A stretch of DNA of 64,000 bases from JABDIY01 sp963803845. GTDB lineage: Bacteria > Actinomycetota > Acidimicrobiia > Acidimicrobiales > SZUA-35. Both the position numbers and the translations under genes were made by a program. This document shows positions 40,444 through 50,041 of the stretch, one piece after another (position 1 is the first letter of the stretch; each line of letters opens with the position of its first letter). The stretch is from assembly GCA_963803845.1 (NCBI GenBank), contig CAWDNZ010000004.1, positions 1,240,001-1,304,000 of the forward strand. Direction: 5' to 3'. A model generated the notes under the pieces. That model was not told the DNA's origin and searched no databases. It worked only from the letters and a program-made list of their open reading frames with translations.

Positions 40444-41464
40444 CGTGCTTGTTGCGATGTCGGGCGGGGTCGATAGTTCCGTGGCGGCTGCGCTACTGGT
40501 CGACGCCGGCCATACCGTCACCGGCGTCACGCTGAAACTATGGGGTGGCGAGAGCGACTCGGGCTGCTGTTCGGTAAGCGATGTCGACGATGCCCGTTGG
40601 GTGGCAACCGCCTTGGGCATCGAGCATCATGTCTTCAATCTCGGCGACGATTTCACTACCCATGTTGTGGACCGCTACGTGGCCGACTACGCCGCCGGCT
40701 TGAATCCCAATCCCTGCATCGAATGCAATCGTCACATCAAGTTTGCAAAGCTGCTCGACCGCGCCGACCTTCTTGGATTTGATCAGATCGCCACTGGCCA
40801 TCACGCCGCCATCACAACAGTCGACGGATCGTTCTATCTCACCCGTGGTGCCGACCGGGCCAAGGATCAGAGCTACGTGCTGCACATGTTGGGGCAAGAG
40901 CAGTTACGTCGCCTGCAGTTACCGGTGGGGTCGATGACGAAGGACGACGTCCGCCGAATCGCCGAGGAGCGAGGTCTGGTAACCGCGGGCAAACCCGATT
41001 CCCAGGACGTGTGCTTCATCCACTCAAAAGGTGGTCGTGAACGGTTCTTGGGAAGCCGGATTTCCCTTACCGAGGCGGCGGTTGTAAACAAGGCCGGAGC
41101 CAGGGTGGGAAGCGTCAGCGCAGTCGAACTGGTGACTGTCGGCCAGCGTCGAGGCATCGATGTGGGCGGCAATCCTGATCGTCAGTACGTGACCGCCATC
41201 GACCGTGAAGCCAACACCATCACGATGGGCGATCTTGCTGACGCTCGCCGGCCAACCGTCAGAATCGGCGATCTTGTTTGGGCCAGCCAACCGGTGGTTG
41301 GTTCGGTGGCTGCGCAGTTCTCCGCCCACGGACACATCGCCCAGGGCCATCTGGATTCTGCCGGCCTCCTCACCTGGGACCAATCCCAAATCGCTGTAGC
41401 GCCGGGTCAGTCGGTGGTTTTTTACGATGGCGACCGTGTGCTCGGCGGCGGGATCGCCCGCTGA
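40436..41464 (+). CDS. mnmA: tRNA-specific 2-thiouridylase MnmA
   Basis: 342 residues from ATG 40436. The PP-loop MADVLVAMSGGVDSSVAAALL, the first catalytic cysteine in NPNPCIECNRHIKF, the YVLHMLGQEQL segment and the second cysteine in SQDVCFI identify MnmA, which thiolates U34 of Lys/Glu/Gln tRNAs. It overlaps the cysteine desulfurase gene that provides the persulfide. Confidence 0.96.
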   Translation: MADVLVAMSGGVDSSVAAALLVDAGHTVTGVTLKLWGGESDSGCCSVSDVDDARWVATALGIEHHVFNLGDDFTTHVVDRYVADYAAGLNPNPCIECNRHIKFAKLLDRADLLGFDQIATGHHAAITTVDGSFYLTRGADRAKDQSYVLHMLGQEQLRRLQLPVGSMTKDDVRRIAEERGLVTAGKPDSQDVCFIHSKGGRERFLGSRISLTEAAVVNKAGARVGSVSAVELVTVGQRRGIDVGGNPDRQYVTAIDREANTITMGDLADARRPTVRIGDLVWASQPVVGSVAAQFSAHGHIAQGHLDSAGLLTWDQSQIAVAPGQSVVFYDGDRVLGGGIAR

Positions 41465-41489
41465 GAATCCACCGGGCCTGCGCTACACC

Positions 41490-42449
41490 ATGAGAACCAG
41501 TCGGCTCACTGCTGATCCGGACGGCGTGGCCGCCGCAGCGAAGCTTCTTCAGGCCGGCGGTCTTGTAGCTCTCCCGACCGAGACGGTTTACGGTCTCGCC
41601 GCTGATGCGGAGAACGCTGCGGCCGTAACTTCGATCTTCACCGCAAAGGGCCGTCCCGCCAACCAGCCGGTAATCATTCATGTCCTGCCCGAGCATGCTC
41701 AGCGTTATGCGAGCACGTGGTCTGAACCCGCTGCCCTACTGGCCGATGCATTCTGGCCTGGTCCGCTCACCGTGGTGGTGCCCCGTTCCGAGCGTGCGCT
41801 CACGCAGGTGACGAGCGGTCTGCAATCGGTTGGACTGCGCTGCCCGGCCCACCCCGTAATGGCCGCCGTGCTCCGGGCAATGGGGCGGGGTCTGGCGGCG
41901 CCCTCGGCCAATCGTTACGGACACGTGAGCCCAACCACCGCAGCGCACGTCCTCAATGATCTCGACGGCCGCATCCACGCCGTTCTCGATGCCGGACCCT
42001 GTGAGGTGGGGTTGGAGAGCACCATTGTGGAGCTGTTGCCGGGCCAACCGGCCACACTTTTGCGGCGAGGTGGCATCGCCATCGGCGCCCTCGAGGAGGT
42101 TCTGGGCGGCCCCCTGCGCGACGGCGTTGGAGGAAGGGTCCGAGCACCAGGGATGGTGCGAAGTCATTACGCCCCGGCGGCGCCGGTGGAAGTAGTTTCT
42201 GCCAGTGAACTGACCCGTCGAATCTCCGCTGGGCTCGCCGAGAATGTCCTGGTCATCGCTCCGGATCAGGTGAGTCACCGTCTCTCGGTGGCGCTTGGAG
42301 ACGATATGGCTTTTGCTCACGGTCTTTACCAAGCCTTGAGGATGGGCGACGATCCCCAGGTTGCGCAAGTACTGGTCTGTCCGCCGCCGTCGGGTCCTTT
42401 GCTCCCGGCGATCCTCGACCGGCTCAATCGATCTTCAGCACCTCGGTGA
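41490..42449 (+). CDS. L-threonylcarbamoyladenylate synthase (Sua5/YwlC type)
   Basis: 319 residues from ATG 41490. The YrdC domain reads LVALPTETVYGLAADAEN, IFTAKGRPANQPVIIHV, FWPGPLTVVVPRS and APSANRYGHVSPTTA; a C-terminal Sua5 domain follows after GMVRSHYAPAAPVEVV. It makes the TC-AMP used for the t6A37 tRNA modification. In mycobacteria and Bacillus this gene lies in the prmC region, but here it is 40 kb away next to another tRNA modification gene. Confidence 0.94.
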   Translation: MRTSRLTADPDGVAAAAKLLQAGGLVALPTETVYGLAADAENAAAVTSIFTAKGRPANQPVIIHVLPEHAQRYASTWSEPAALLADAFWPGPLTVVVPRSERALTQVTSGLQSVGLRCPAHPVMAAVLRAMGRGLAAPSANRYGHVSPTTAAHVLNDLDGRIHAVLDAGPCEVGLESTIVELLPGQPATLLRRGGIAIGALEEVLGGPLRDGVGGRVRAPGMVRSHYAPAAPVEVVSASELTRRISAGLAENVLVIAPDQVSHRLSVALGDDMAFAHGLYQALRMGDDPQVAQVLVCPPPSGPLLPAILDRLNRSSAPR

Positions 42450-43314
42450 TGGTGGCCGGCCGGCCACCAGTGGACTGCGTGGCGGTGATGGCGAGGCCCA
42501 TGCCCAGAAGGACGATCGGCGCTCCAATCCACGCGGTGCTCGGGGGAACCTCGGCAAAGAAGATCCAGGTGAGAAGGCTGGCGACGATCGGCTCGGCGAG
42601 CAGGATCATGCTCACCAGCACACTGCCGATCCGGCCCAGCAGGTGGTTCAGGACCGTGTGACCGCCGATCTGGGGTCCCAGGATCATGGCCCCGATCGCC
42701 AGCCAGGTTTGGGTGTCGAAGCCGGTGAGAGCCACCCCGCCAATGAGTGCGGTTGGAACCAGTGCCATGGCGGCGACGGCGTAGACCGGTGCCGCATAGC
42801 TGGCGGTGCCCAGTATCGGACGTAACCTGTCGCCAACCAGGAGATAGACCGCCATACAGACCGCCCCTGCCAGCGCCAGAAGGTCACCATCCACGGACCC
42901 CGGATTGCGGACCAGGTCTCCGCCGGTCAGTACGACCGCCCCCACGACGGCGACTGCCACAGCGAACAGCATGCGGCCCGACGGTCGCCGCCCGGCCAGC
43001 CAACTGCCGGCAACAACGAAGATCGGCGCCGTGGTGACCAGGGTGACCGAAGCTGCGGTGGACGTGCGTTCCAGCGACGCCAGCCAGGTGGCGAAATGCA
43101 GCCCGAGGGCGAGTCCTCCGATCAGCAACGGAATCCGGCAGCGGAGCAGTTGCGCAGAATTGAAGCCGCCGCGTGCAGCTGCTGGAGCGAGCAGGAGCGC
43201 CCCGCCGAGGCAGCGCCAAAAGGCCAGTGCTACCGCAGATGCCGCCGCCACCTCCACCAGGACCGCAGAGGAAGCGATGGACACCACCGCAATTGCCATG
43301 AGGCCGCGGTCCAC
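42424..43314 (-). CDS. EamA/DMT-family transporter
   Basis: 296 residues with ten predicted membrane helices in two EamA repeats (helices 1-5 and 6-10), e.g. RCLGGALLLAPAAARGG, SLERTSTAASVTLVTTAPIFVVAGSWL and MILLAEPIVASLLTWIFFAEVPPSTAWIGAPIVLLG. The family exports metabolites such as amino acids; the substrate is not evident. The GTG start is at 43314. The 3' end overlaps sua5 on the other strand by 26 bases. Confidence 0.88.
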   Translation of the reverse strand: MDRGLMAIAVVSIASSAVLVEVAAASAVALAFWRCLGGALLLAPAAARGGFNSAQLLRCRIPLLIGGLALGLHFATWLASLERTSTAASVTLVTTAPIFVVAGSWLAGRRPSGRMLFAVAVAVVGAVVLTGGDLVRNPGSVDGDLLALAGAVCMAVYLLVGDRLRPILGTASYAAPVYAVAAMALVPTALIGGVALTGFDTQTWLAIGAMILGPQIGGHTVLNHLLGRIGSVLVSMILLAEPIVASLLTWIFFAEVPPSTAWIGAPIVLLGMGLAITATQSTGGRPATITEVLKID

Positions 43315-43414
43315 TGGCGCAGTGACGGGGGGTCTGGTCCGGGGTGCGCTGATTCTGTGACGCTAGCGGGCGGCGCTGACCAGCGTTCCCTCGTTCAGCG
43401 CCTACGATGAGGGG

Positions 43415-44248
43415 GTGAGCGCAGAAGTGACCGGCGGACCCCAACTCGTAATCATGGCAGCCGGTCTGGGCAGCCGATTTGGGGGTGTGAAACAGTTGGC
43501 TCATGTGGGCAGCAACGGGGAGGCATTTCTTGACTTCAGTATTGCGCAGGCCCTTTCGGCCGGATTCACCTCGGTGGTGTTGATCGTCAGGAACGAGATC
43601 AAGGAGGACGTGATGAACCACATCAGTGAGCAGCACCCCGGCCTCGCCGTCACCTATGTCTGCCAGGATGAGTTCGGTCCGGAACGGGCCAAGCCCTGGG
43701 GCACCACGCATGCGGTTCTCAGCGCCCGCTCGGCCATTGTTGCACCGTTTGCGGTGATCAACGCCGACGACTATTACGGCCCGTCAACGTTCGAGGTTGC
43801 GGCTGAACAACTGGCGCTCTCTCAACCGGGAAGAGGCGCCAATGTGGCCTTCGAGCTGGGCAAGACCGTGCCGCCCCGCGGTTCGGTTACCCGAGCGGTG
43901 GTGCAGATCGATGGCGACTATTTCTCGGGCCTGGTAGAGACCGACGGCTGTGAGCGCTTGGCCGATGGCACCCTGGTGGCTGGTGACGTCGCCGTCCCGG
44001 AGAGCACCCCGGTATCCATGAATTTTTGGTGCTTTGATCCGTCGGTCCTTGGTCAATTTCAGACTGAGTGGGAAGCCTTTCTGGACTCGCGTGGTGATGA
44101 GCCGAAGTCCGAGTGCGGCCTGCCCACTACGGTCAATGACCTCATCGCCCGAGGTGAGCTGAAGCTGGCAGTGGCCCGCTCATCGGAGACCTGGATCGGA
44201 ATCACCAATCCGGAGGACCTAGAACTCGCTCGTCAGGCCCTCCAATAG
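43415..44248 (+). CDS. Nucleotidyltransferase-family protein
   Basis: 277 residues from GTG 43415. The start QLVIMAAGLGSRFGGVKQL is the NTP-binding loop of sugar-phosphate nucleotidylyltransferases, and FAVINADDYYGPSTF holds the metal-binding aspartates. The C-terminal part (TPVSMNFWCFDPSVLGQF and KSECGLPTTVNDLI) fits the nucleotidyltransferase group often found alone in genomes. The substrate cannot be deduced from the neighbours. Confidence 0.85.
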   Translation: MSAEVTGGPQLVIMAAGLGSRFGGVKQLAHVGSNGEAFLDFSIAQALSAGFTSVVLIVRNEIKEDVMNHISEQHPGLAVTYVCQDEFGPERAKPWGTTHAVLSARSAIVAPFAVINADDYYGPSTFEVAAEQLALSQPGRGANVAFELGKTVPPRGSVTRAVVQIDGDYFSGLVETDGCERLADGTLVAGDVAVPESTPVSMNFWCFDPSVLGQFQTEWEAFLDSRGDEPKSECGLPTTVNDLIARGELKLAVARSSETWIGITNPEDLELARQALQ

Positions 44249-44293
44249 CTTCGGTGCGGTTCACCCACCGGTCCCGCCCATGATCCCACTCTA

Positions 44294-46060
44294 ATGATCA
44301 CACCGGATGCCACCAGGATCGGCGTTGCCAACGCCTCGTTCTCGGCAACGCTGGTTGATCAGTGGATCGTCAATGGTCTCGCCGCCGCGTTCGTTGCCCC
44401 GGGATCGCGCTCGACGCCGCTGGCGGTTGCACTGGCGGAACGTCCGGAGGTCCGACTGGAGGTGTTCCACGACGAACGCTCAGCGGGTTTTGCGGCCCTC
44501 GGCTACGGACTGGCCACTTCAAAACCGGCCGTCGTGCTCTGTACGTCGGGCACGGCCGCCACGCATTTCCACGGCGCAGTTGCCGAGGCGGGGATCAGCT
44601 GTGTGCCCATGCTGGTCTGCACGGCCAACCGACCGCCGGAGCTGTGGGGCATCGGAGCACCCCAAACCATTGACCAAACCAATCTCTATGCCGCCAGCGT
44701 TCGGGCCTTCTTTCAGCCGGGTCCACCCGACGACGGGAACCAAGATACATGGCGAAGCCTGGCCAATCAGAGCTGGGCGGCGGCCGCGAGCCCAGCCGAG
44801 CCCGGTCCGGTTCAGCTGGACCTGAGCTTCCGTGAACCTCTCGTTGGAAGCAGTGCGGAGCTGCCCGAGCCCCTACGCCCCGCTGTCCTCGAAAAGCCGC
44901 CCGGCCCCTCTGAAGCTCGGATTTCCGATGTGGTCGATCTCCTCCTTCACGACAACCAACCACTTCCGGGGGTGATAGTTGCCGGCCGAGGTCAGAGTGA
45001 TCCTGCCGCCATTCGCTCTCTTGCCAATGCACTTGGCTGGCCGGTGATCGCCGACCATCGCAGCGGGCTGCGCAACGGAACCGCACTGCACTTTGCCGAC
45101 ACGTTTCTGCGCCATGCTTCGGAGCTGAAGTCCAGAACCGAACGGATCCTCCGCTTCGGCGAACCCTTGTCCAGCAAGGTGCTGACACAGTGGATTCAAG
45201 CGATCGGTAGAAACGATGCGGATGCGGTTCACCAGTTCGCTCCATGGGGACGAATCATCAACCCCGAAAGGGTGGCCCATCAGATTCCTGAATTGGGCGC
45301 CGCCGATGCGATCGAGGCCGAACTCCGTCGTCGCAGAGTCCAGCCAGATCAGCGTTGGTCCCAGAGTTGGGAGTTGGCGATCAATGCATTTGAGCCAGCG
45401 GTGATCGCACTGATCGCTGGATCCCGGGCACCGAACGAACTGCAGGTTGCCGCCGCTGCGCTTGCTTGGGTTCCGCCCGGCGGGGCGCTTGTGGTCTCGT
45501 CGTCCATGCCCGTTCGCGATGTGGAATGGTTTGGGCCGGACCGCTCCGACATCTCGGTGTACACCAACCGTGGGGCCAACGGGATCGACGGGGTAGTTGC
45601 AACTGCAATCGGTGTGGCAACAACCGGTGTTCCAACCGTCTGCTTGATCGGTGACGTGGCATTTCTTCATGACGCTTCCTCACTTACGGCGCTGGCCCGG
45701 CGAGACGTTGATCTCACGATCATCGTCGTCAACAATGACGGTGGCGGGATCTTCTCCGCCCTGCCGCAATATGAGCTGTTGACCCCGGAGCGCTACGAGC
45801 AACTTTTCGGCACCCCCCATGGGACCGACCTTGCGCTGTTAGCCAAGGCGCATGGACTCGACGTCAGCCTTTTCCCCGCCGATTCCGCTTCCGTCCCCAC
45901 CGAGGGGGTCCGGATTCTGATCGCCACTACCTCTCGGCCCGAGAGCTTGGCCCTGCGGCAACGAATCGCCGCTCTCGGCCCAGGGACTGACCGATTGGCG
46001 GGGTTCAGCCCCGCGAGTTCTGGTGGGGGCGGGTCACCTACGGGCGAACCAGAGCGCTGA
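44294..46060 (+). CDS. menD: 2-succinyl-5-enolpyruvyl-6-hydroxy-3-cyclohexene-1-carboxylate synthase MenD
   Basis: MenD joins isochorismate and 2-oxoglutarate using thiamine diphosphate. The 588-residue protein has VAPGSRSTPLAVALAERP, the catalytic glutamate region in FHDERSAGFAALG, CTSGTAATHFHGAVAEA, ANRPPELWGIGAPQTIDQ and the ThDP site GDVAFLHDASSL..VVNNDGGGIFSALPQ. It converges on menF with 23 bases overlap. The ATG at 44294 is preceded by no clear ribosome site. Confidence 0.96.
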   Translation: MITPDATRIGVANASFSATLVDQWIVNGLAAAFVAPGSRSTPLAVALAERPEVRLEVFHDERSAGFAALGYGLATSKPAVVLCTSGTAATHFHGAVAEAGISCVPMLVCTANRPPELWGIGAPQTIDQTNLYAASVRAFFQPGPPDDGNQDTWRSLANQSWAAAASPAEPGPVQLDLSFREPLVGSSAELPEPLRPAVLEKPPGPSEARISDVVDLLLHDNQPLPGVIVAGRGQSDPAAIRSLANALGWPVIADHRSGLRNGTALHFADTFLRHASELKSRTERILRFGEPLSSKVLTQWIQAIGRNDADAVHQFAPWGRIINPERVAHQIPELGAADAIEAELRRRRVQPDQRWSQSWELAINAFEPAVIALIAGSRAPNELQVAAAALAWVPPGGALVVSSSMPVRDVEWFGPDRSDISVYTNRGANGIDGVVATAIGVATTGVPTVCLIGDVAFLHDASSLTALARRDVDLTIIVVNNDGGGIFSALPQYELLTPERYEQLFGTPHGTDLALLAKAHGLDVSLFPADSASVPTEGVRILIATTSRPESLALRQRIAALGPGTDRLAGFSPASSGGGGSPTGEPER

Positions 46061-47279
46061 GCATCGCCTGGAACTTGCTGCGTGTCTCGGCCAACTCGGC
46101 CGCTGGGTCTGAATGTTCCACCACCCCAACGCCTGCCCAGATGCGGGCTTCAGCACCGCGAACCTGCGCGCTGCGAATCCCAACTGCGAACTCCCCGTTA
46201 CCAGCGGAATCCACCCACCCCGTGGGTCCTGCGTAGCGGTTGCGATCCATTCGCTCCAATGCGCTGATCAGCTCCAGTGCTTTTTCTTGGGGCTGGCCCC
46301 CGACCGCCGGGGTTGGGTGGAGAGCACCCACAAGTTCCAAGATACCGGCCGGCGGGGAGCTCAGGCGGCCTTCCACCCGGGTGCCCAGATGGTGCACATT
46401 GGCCAGGCTCACGATGGTGGGCTCTGGCTCGGCATCCACAAAGGAGCAGAACGGCAGCAATGTGTCCAACAGCCAGTCGATGGTGATGCGATGTTCGGCT
46501 CGATCCTTGCTGCTACCCAGCAGGCTCTGCGCCATTCGCTGGTCCTCGGCGGGATCAGAAGACCTCGGCGCCGTGCCGGCCAGGGGGTGAGCCCGCACGG
46601 TGCGGTCGGTTCGGGAAACGAGCAGCTCCGGCGACGCACCGATGAAGCCGTCGATACTGAAGAGGATGGCGGTGGGGTAGCTGCGCCGGAGCCGGTCCAG
46701 CGTCTGGGCGGTGTCGATCGGATGATCGGTTCGTAGCACCAGCTCGCGAGCCATCACCGCTTTGTTGAGGTCACCGGCCGCAATGCGCGATTTGGCGAAG
46801 CCGACAACTTCGTCACGCCAGATCGCAGGCGACAGTGTGGAAACCAGATCAAAACTGGTGGGCTCAGGCCCTTCCGGTACCGGTCGGTTGCCGACGGCAG
46901 AGATCTGTTCGAACGCCGAGGCCAGATCTACCGAAGCATCGTCGGCAGCCACCACCGTCATCCACCGGCGACCATCTGGGGCCCGGCCCAAGAGAGTTTC
47001 GGGCACCACGAGCGCACCGGCTTCCTTACGATTGAAGGGAAGTGCTCCAAACGCAACGGCACCTGTACCGGGTCCGGTTGCGGTGGAGGCCGGATCCGAG
47101 CCGATCGTCATCAGCTCGGCAGAGGCGCTACTCAGATCGTCCAAGGATGCCACTTCGATACGGAACGCTTCACCAAGACCGGCGAGTTGCACGCCGTCCC
47201 GGCTCCACAACAATCCCGTCCGCGCCCCCAAGGCAACAAGATCGGGGACGGTGTCCATCCAGATGGTGGTGGCAATCAC
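46038..47279 (-). CDS. menF: Isochorismate synthase
   Basis: 413 residues from GTG 47279. The chorismate-binding domain shows GDLNKAVMARELVLR (catalytic lysine), SIDGFIGASPELLVSR, PLAGTAPRSSDPAEDQRMAQSLLGSSKDRAEH and GPTGWVDSAGNGEFAVGIRSAQV. It makes isochorismate for MenD. The frame extends to 47606 but the added part overlaps the divergent SRPBCC gene and lacks similarity, so the inner GTG was chosen. An EntC role is less likely given the men genes around. Confidence 0.92.
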   Translation of the reverse strand: MIATTIWMDTVPDLVALGARTGLLWSRDGVQLAGLGEAFRIEVASLDDLSSASAELMTIGSDPASTATGPGTGAVAFGALPFNRKEAGALVVPETLLGRAPDGRRWMTVVAADDASVDLASAFEQISAVGNRPVPEGPEPTSFDLVSTLSPAIWRDEVVGFAKSRIAAGDLNKAVMARELVLRTDHPIDTAQTLDRLRRSYPTAILFSIDGFIGASPELLVSRTDRTVRAHPLAGTAPRSSDPAEDQRMAQSLLGSSKDRAEHRITIDWLLDTLLPFCSFVDAEPEPTIVSLANVHHLGTRVEGRLSSPPAGILELVGALHPTPAVGGQPQEKALELISALERMDRNRYAGPTGWVDSAGNGEFAVGIRSAQVRGAEARIWAGVGVVEHSDPAAELAETRSKFQAMLSALVRP

Positions 47280-47333
47280 GCCACCACGGTAACGGGCGGG
47301 AGGAAACAGCGAGGACTCGGCCACAATGGGGGA

Positions 47334-47795
47334 GTGGACCAGACGTTCAGCGCCCTCGTGCCGGCCCCGCTTCAGTCTGTTCAGGCCGCCCTTGCGGACC
47401 TCCGGAGTTACCAACACTGGTTGGACCTGGTGGACGAGGTGGAAGTGGCCGACTCTGCCGAAGGGGATCCCGGTCCCGCTTATTTCGTAACGCTCATCGC
47501 CAGGCTTGGACCGTTCGCCCGCCGCAAGCGCCTGCGAATGGTCCGCACTCAATTCGGTCCCGAAGGAGCCACATTCGAGCGCCGCGAGATCGACGGGCGG
47601 GACCACTCGGCCTGGGTCCTGGGCGCAACGGCCATGGGCCAGCCCACTACGGTCGCCATGCGGTTGGCCTACGGCGGATCACTCTGGTCAGACGCGCTCG
47701 CGAGCGTGCTGGAAGCCCAGGTAAACGGTGCGGTTGACCCTCTCGCCTCCTACGCCATGGCCCATCACGGCTTCGATACCGACCCGCCCCAGTGA
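47334..47795 (+). CDS. SRPBCC/polyketide cyclase-like protein
   Basis: 153 residues from GTG 47334. VDQTFSALVPAPLQSVQAALADLRSYQHWLDLVDEVEVAD opens a START-like fold and RRKRLRMVRTQF..EREIDGRDHSAWVLGA continues it. It sits between menF and menE, only 10 bases ahead of menE, so it is probably co-transcribed with menE. No role in menaquinone synthesis is known for such a protein; it could bind a lipophilic intermediate, which is speculation. Confidence 0.78.
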   Translation: MDQTFSALVPAPLQSVQAALADLRSYQHWLDLVDEVEVADSAEGDPGPAYFVTLIARLGPFARRKRLRMVRTQFGPEGATFERREIDGRDHSAWVLGATAMGQPTTVAMRLAYGGSLWSDALASVLEAQVNGAVDPLASYAMAHHGFDTDPPQ

Positions 47796-47805
47796 GACTG
47801 ATGGC

Positions 47806-48921
47806 GTGAGCGATCTCACCGCATTGGCGCTCCCCGGCGGAGCGTCGTTTGTGACCGCACTACGAGGCGAATGGGAGCGTGGTGCCGCCGTTGCTCCAAT
47901 CGATCTGCGGCTGCCCAAAGCCGAGCGGGAGTTGTTGGTGGCCGAACTGGCCCCCACCCACATCATTGAAGAAGATGGCGAACGGCGAAAACTCCCAGGC
48001 GGACGACCGGTCGAAGCGGGCGATGCAGTCGTTGTGGCCACCAGCGGGTCAACCGGAGGGCCCAAAGGCGTCGTGCTTACCCAGAACGCAGTTGCGGCCT
48101 CAGCAAGAATGACCAGCGATGAGCTGGGGATTGACCCAACGGTTGACCGATGGCTGTGCTGCCTCCCCGTCGCTCATATCGGGGGGCTGTCTGTTGTGAT
48201 GCGAGCCCTGCTGACCGAAACACCGCTCGAGATTCATGATCGCTTCAACGCCGATCGAGTCATGGATTCGGTTGTCAGCAGCGGTGTCACCAGGGTTTCT
48301 CTTGTCACTCGAGCCCTCGCTCAGGTGGATCCAACCGCCTTCACAACAATCCTTCTCGGAGGCGCTGCTCCGCCGGCCGGTCGCCCTTCCAACGTCATCG
48401 CCACCTACGGCAGTACCGAGACCGGTTCTGGTGTTGTCTACGAGCGACGCTCCCTCGCTGGAGTTGAGCTCCGTACGGACCGCGACTCTCAACTGTGGGT
48501 GCGATCGCCGACGCTTTTGCGCTGCTATCGAGATGGAACCGATCCCAAGGACGCCGAGGGTTGGTATCCCACCGGTGACGCCGGCATTGTTTCGGCCGAC
48601 GGTGTGCTCAGCGTGTCGGGTCGTATGGCTGATGTCATCGTGACCGGTGGCGAAAAGGTCTGGCCCGCTCGAATCGAACCACTCATCGCCGCCCTGCCCG
48701 GTGTTACCGGGGTGGTCGTTGTTGGTCGGGAGCATCCGGAGTGGGGTCACGAGGTGGTGGCAATCATCGAACCAGCCAGCGTTGGGGCGCCGCCATCGCT
48801 GGAGCAGATCAGGGAGGCTGTGACCGCTGTGCTGCCTCCGTGGTGGGCGCCGAAACGTTTGGAACTCGTAGAAGCTCTGCCTCGAACAGCGCTTGGCAAG
48901 ATCCGACGCAACCAGCTCTAG
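47806..48921 (+). CDS. menE: o-Succinylbenzoate-CoA ligase MenE
   Basis: 371 residues from GTG 47806, an ANL-type AMP ligase that is short, as in actinobacterial MenE. The P-loop VVVATSGSTGGPKGVVLTQ, ATYGSTETGSG, GWYPTGDAGIVSADG and the C-terminal lysine in PRTALGKIRRNQL are present. It activates o-succinylbenzoate made by MenC. The upstream frame to 47728 belongs to the previous gene's region. Confidence 0.93.
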   Translation: MSDLTALALPGGASFVTALRGEWERGAAVAPIDLRLPKAERELLVAELAPTHIIEEDGERRKLPGGRPVEAGDAVVVATSGSTGGPKGVVLTQNAVAASARMTSDELGIDPTVDRWLCCLPVAHIGGLSVVMRALLTETPLEIHDRFNADRVMDSVVSSGVTRVSLVTRALAQVDPTAFTTILLGGAAPPAGRPSNVIATYGSTETGSGVVYERRSLAGVELRTDRDSQLWVRSPTLLRCYRDGTDPKDAEGWYPTGDAGIVSADGVLSVSGRMADVIVTGGEKVWPARIEPLIAALPGVTGVVVVGREHPEWGHEVVAIIEPASVGAPPSLEQIREAVTAVLPPWWAPKRLELVEALPRTALGKIRRNQL

Positions 48922-48933
48922 CTGGACCCGATC

Positions 48934-49482
48934 TCAGAGTTCACGTCTCGTGCCCCGGACGATGGAGAGCAACTCCGCCAAGTGTCGAACCTGGGAGTCG
49001 CTCAGGCCTCCAAAAAACGCTGCGTCCACGGCGTGAATAGCCGTGTACATCTTCTCGGCGAGGTCGGCGCCCTTCGGCGTGAGAGACACGAAATGGGACC
49101 GTCGATCTCTGGGGTTGCTCGTTCGATCGATCAGGCCGTCACGCTCCAGTCGATCGATGCGGTTCGAGGTTGCACCCCGCGTCGTCCGGAGGCTCTTGGA
49201 GATTTCGGTGATCTGCAAGCCGGAAGGCCCAGATCGTCGGAGAAGAACGATGGTGTCGTAGTCGGCGACGCCGGTGATGCCCTGACCGGCAAAGTGCTTG
49301 AGTTGTTTGTTGTGGGCGGCGGCCAGAACCCGAGCAGCCCGCTGAAACCTGGTTGCCATGGCCGTGAGGTCAACATCAAAATCAGCACCGGGAACAAGGG
49401 CGGACCACTCTTTGGCGGAGGCCGATGAAAAATCGTCGTTAGATGACCACGCGCCGGATTTGGCAGATGACGGTGCGCTCAC
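48934..49482 (-). CDS. MarR-family transcriptional regulator
   Basis: 182 residues. The winged helix reads LQITEISKSLRTTRGATSNRIDRLERDGLIDRTSNPRDRRSHFVSLTPKGADLAEKM, including the DxR wing typical of MarR. The N-terminal 40 residues are extra and low-complexity. It overlaps the small membrane protein gene upstream by four bases, so both form a two-gene unit set into the men region. Ligand and targets are unknown. Confidence 0.92.
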   Translation of the reverse strand: MSAPSSAKSGAWSSNDDFSSASAKEWSALVPGADFDVDLTAMATRFQRAARVLAAAHNKQLKHFAGQGITGVADYDTIVLLRRSGPSGLQITEISKSLRTTRGATSNRIDRLERDGLIDRTSNPRDRRSHFVSLTPKGADLAEKMYTAIHAVDAAFFGGLSDSQVRHLAELLSIVRGTRREL

Positions 49483-49772
49483 ACGCGGTCTTCAACGGCG
49501 TCCGTGGTGCTGAGGTCTTCAGCATCGTCCGGGTTCAGAACAACGTTCACAATGGCAGCCAAGACCGCCAGGAGCGGTGCGACCAGCACGACGTTGGTCC
49601 CGAGATCGGTTACCACCCACAACGCGAAGGCCACGGCACCTACCGAGACCCAGTGATCGCGAATCACTTCGGCAACGACCAGCGTGATTGCTCGTGCCGG
49701 GAAGCCAGCGTGGTGGGAGCCTTTGTGACCTGGATCGGTTCGGTGGTGGATGCCTGTTGAGAGATGAAGCAT
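49479..49772 (-). CDS. Small membrane protein co-transcribed with marR
   Basis: 97 residues from ATG 49772. The first 30 residues are histidine-rich (HLSTGIHHRTDPGHKGSHH), followed by two hydrophobic segments (DHWVSVGAVAFALWVVTDLG and VVLVAPLLAVLAAIVNVVLN) and an acidic tail. The TGA overlaps the marR start (ATGA). The histidine-rich head might bind a metal, but this is only a suggestion. Bases 49773-50041 contain no further gene. Confidence 0.65.
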   Translation of the reverse strand: MLHLSTGIHHRTDPGHKGSHHAGFPARAITLVVAEVIRDHWVSVGAVAFALWVVTDLGTNVVLVAPLLAVLAAIVNVVLNPDDAEDLSTTDAVEDRV

Positions 49773-50041
49773 TTGGCGTTCCTTGCTGCAGATTGTCTCA
49801 ACCATCTGTCGTAAGACTAACTGTTGTACGGAGAACTATATCTCGCTGACCATAGCCCAGGAAGGGGACGTTGTGCCCACGTCTGGTTACTTTCTGTGAG
49901 ATTCGGTGCCGCGGTGGTGGGAAGCCTCACCTTTCACTCACACTCAGTCGTCAGGCCGCCCTGCGAGAGGTTTGAAACTGGGAGGTGAATGCTCTGGGGA
50001 ACACCCCCGCCCTGGGAACAGCAGCGCAGTAGGTTGAGAGC

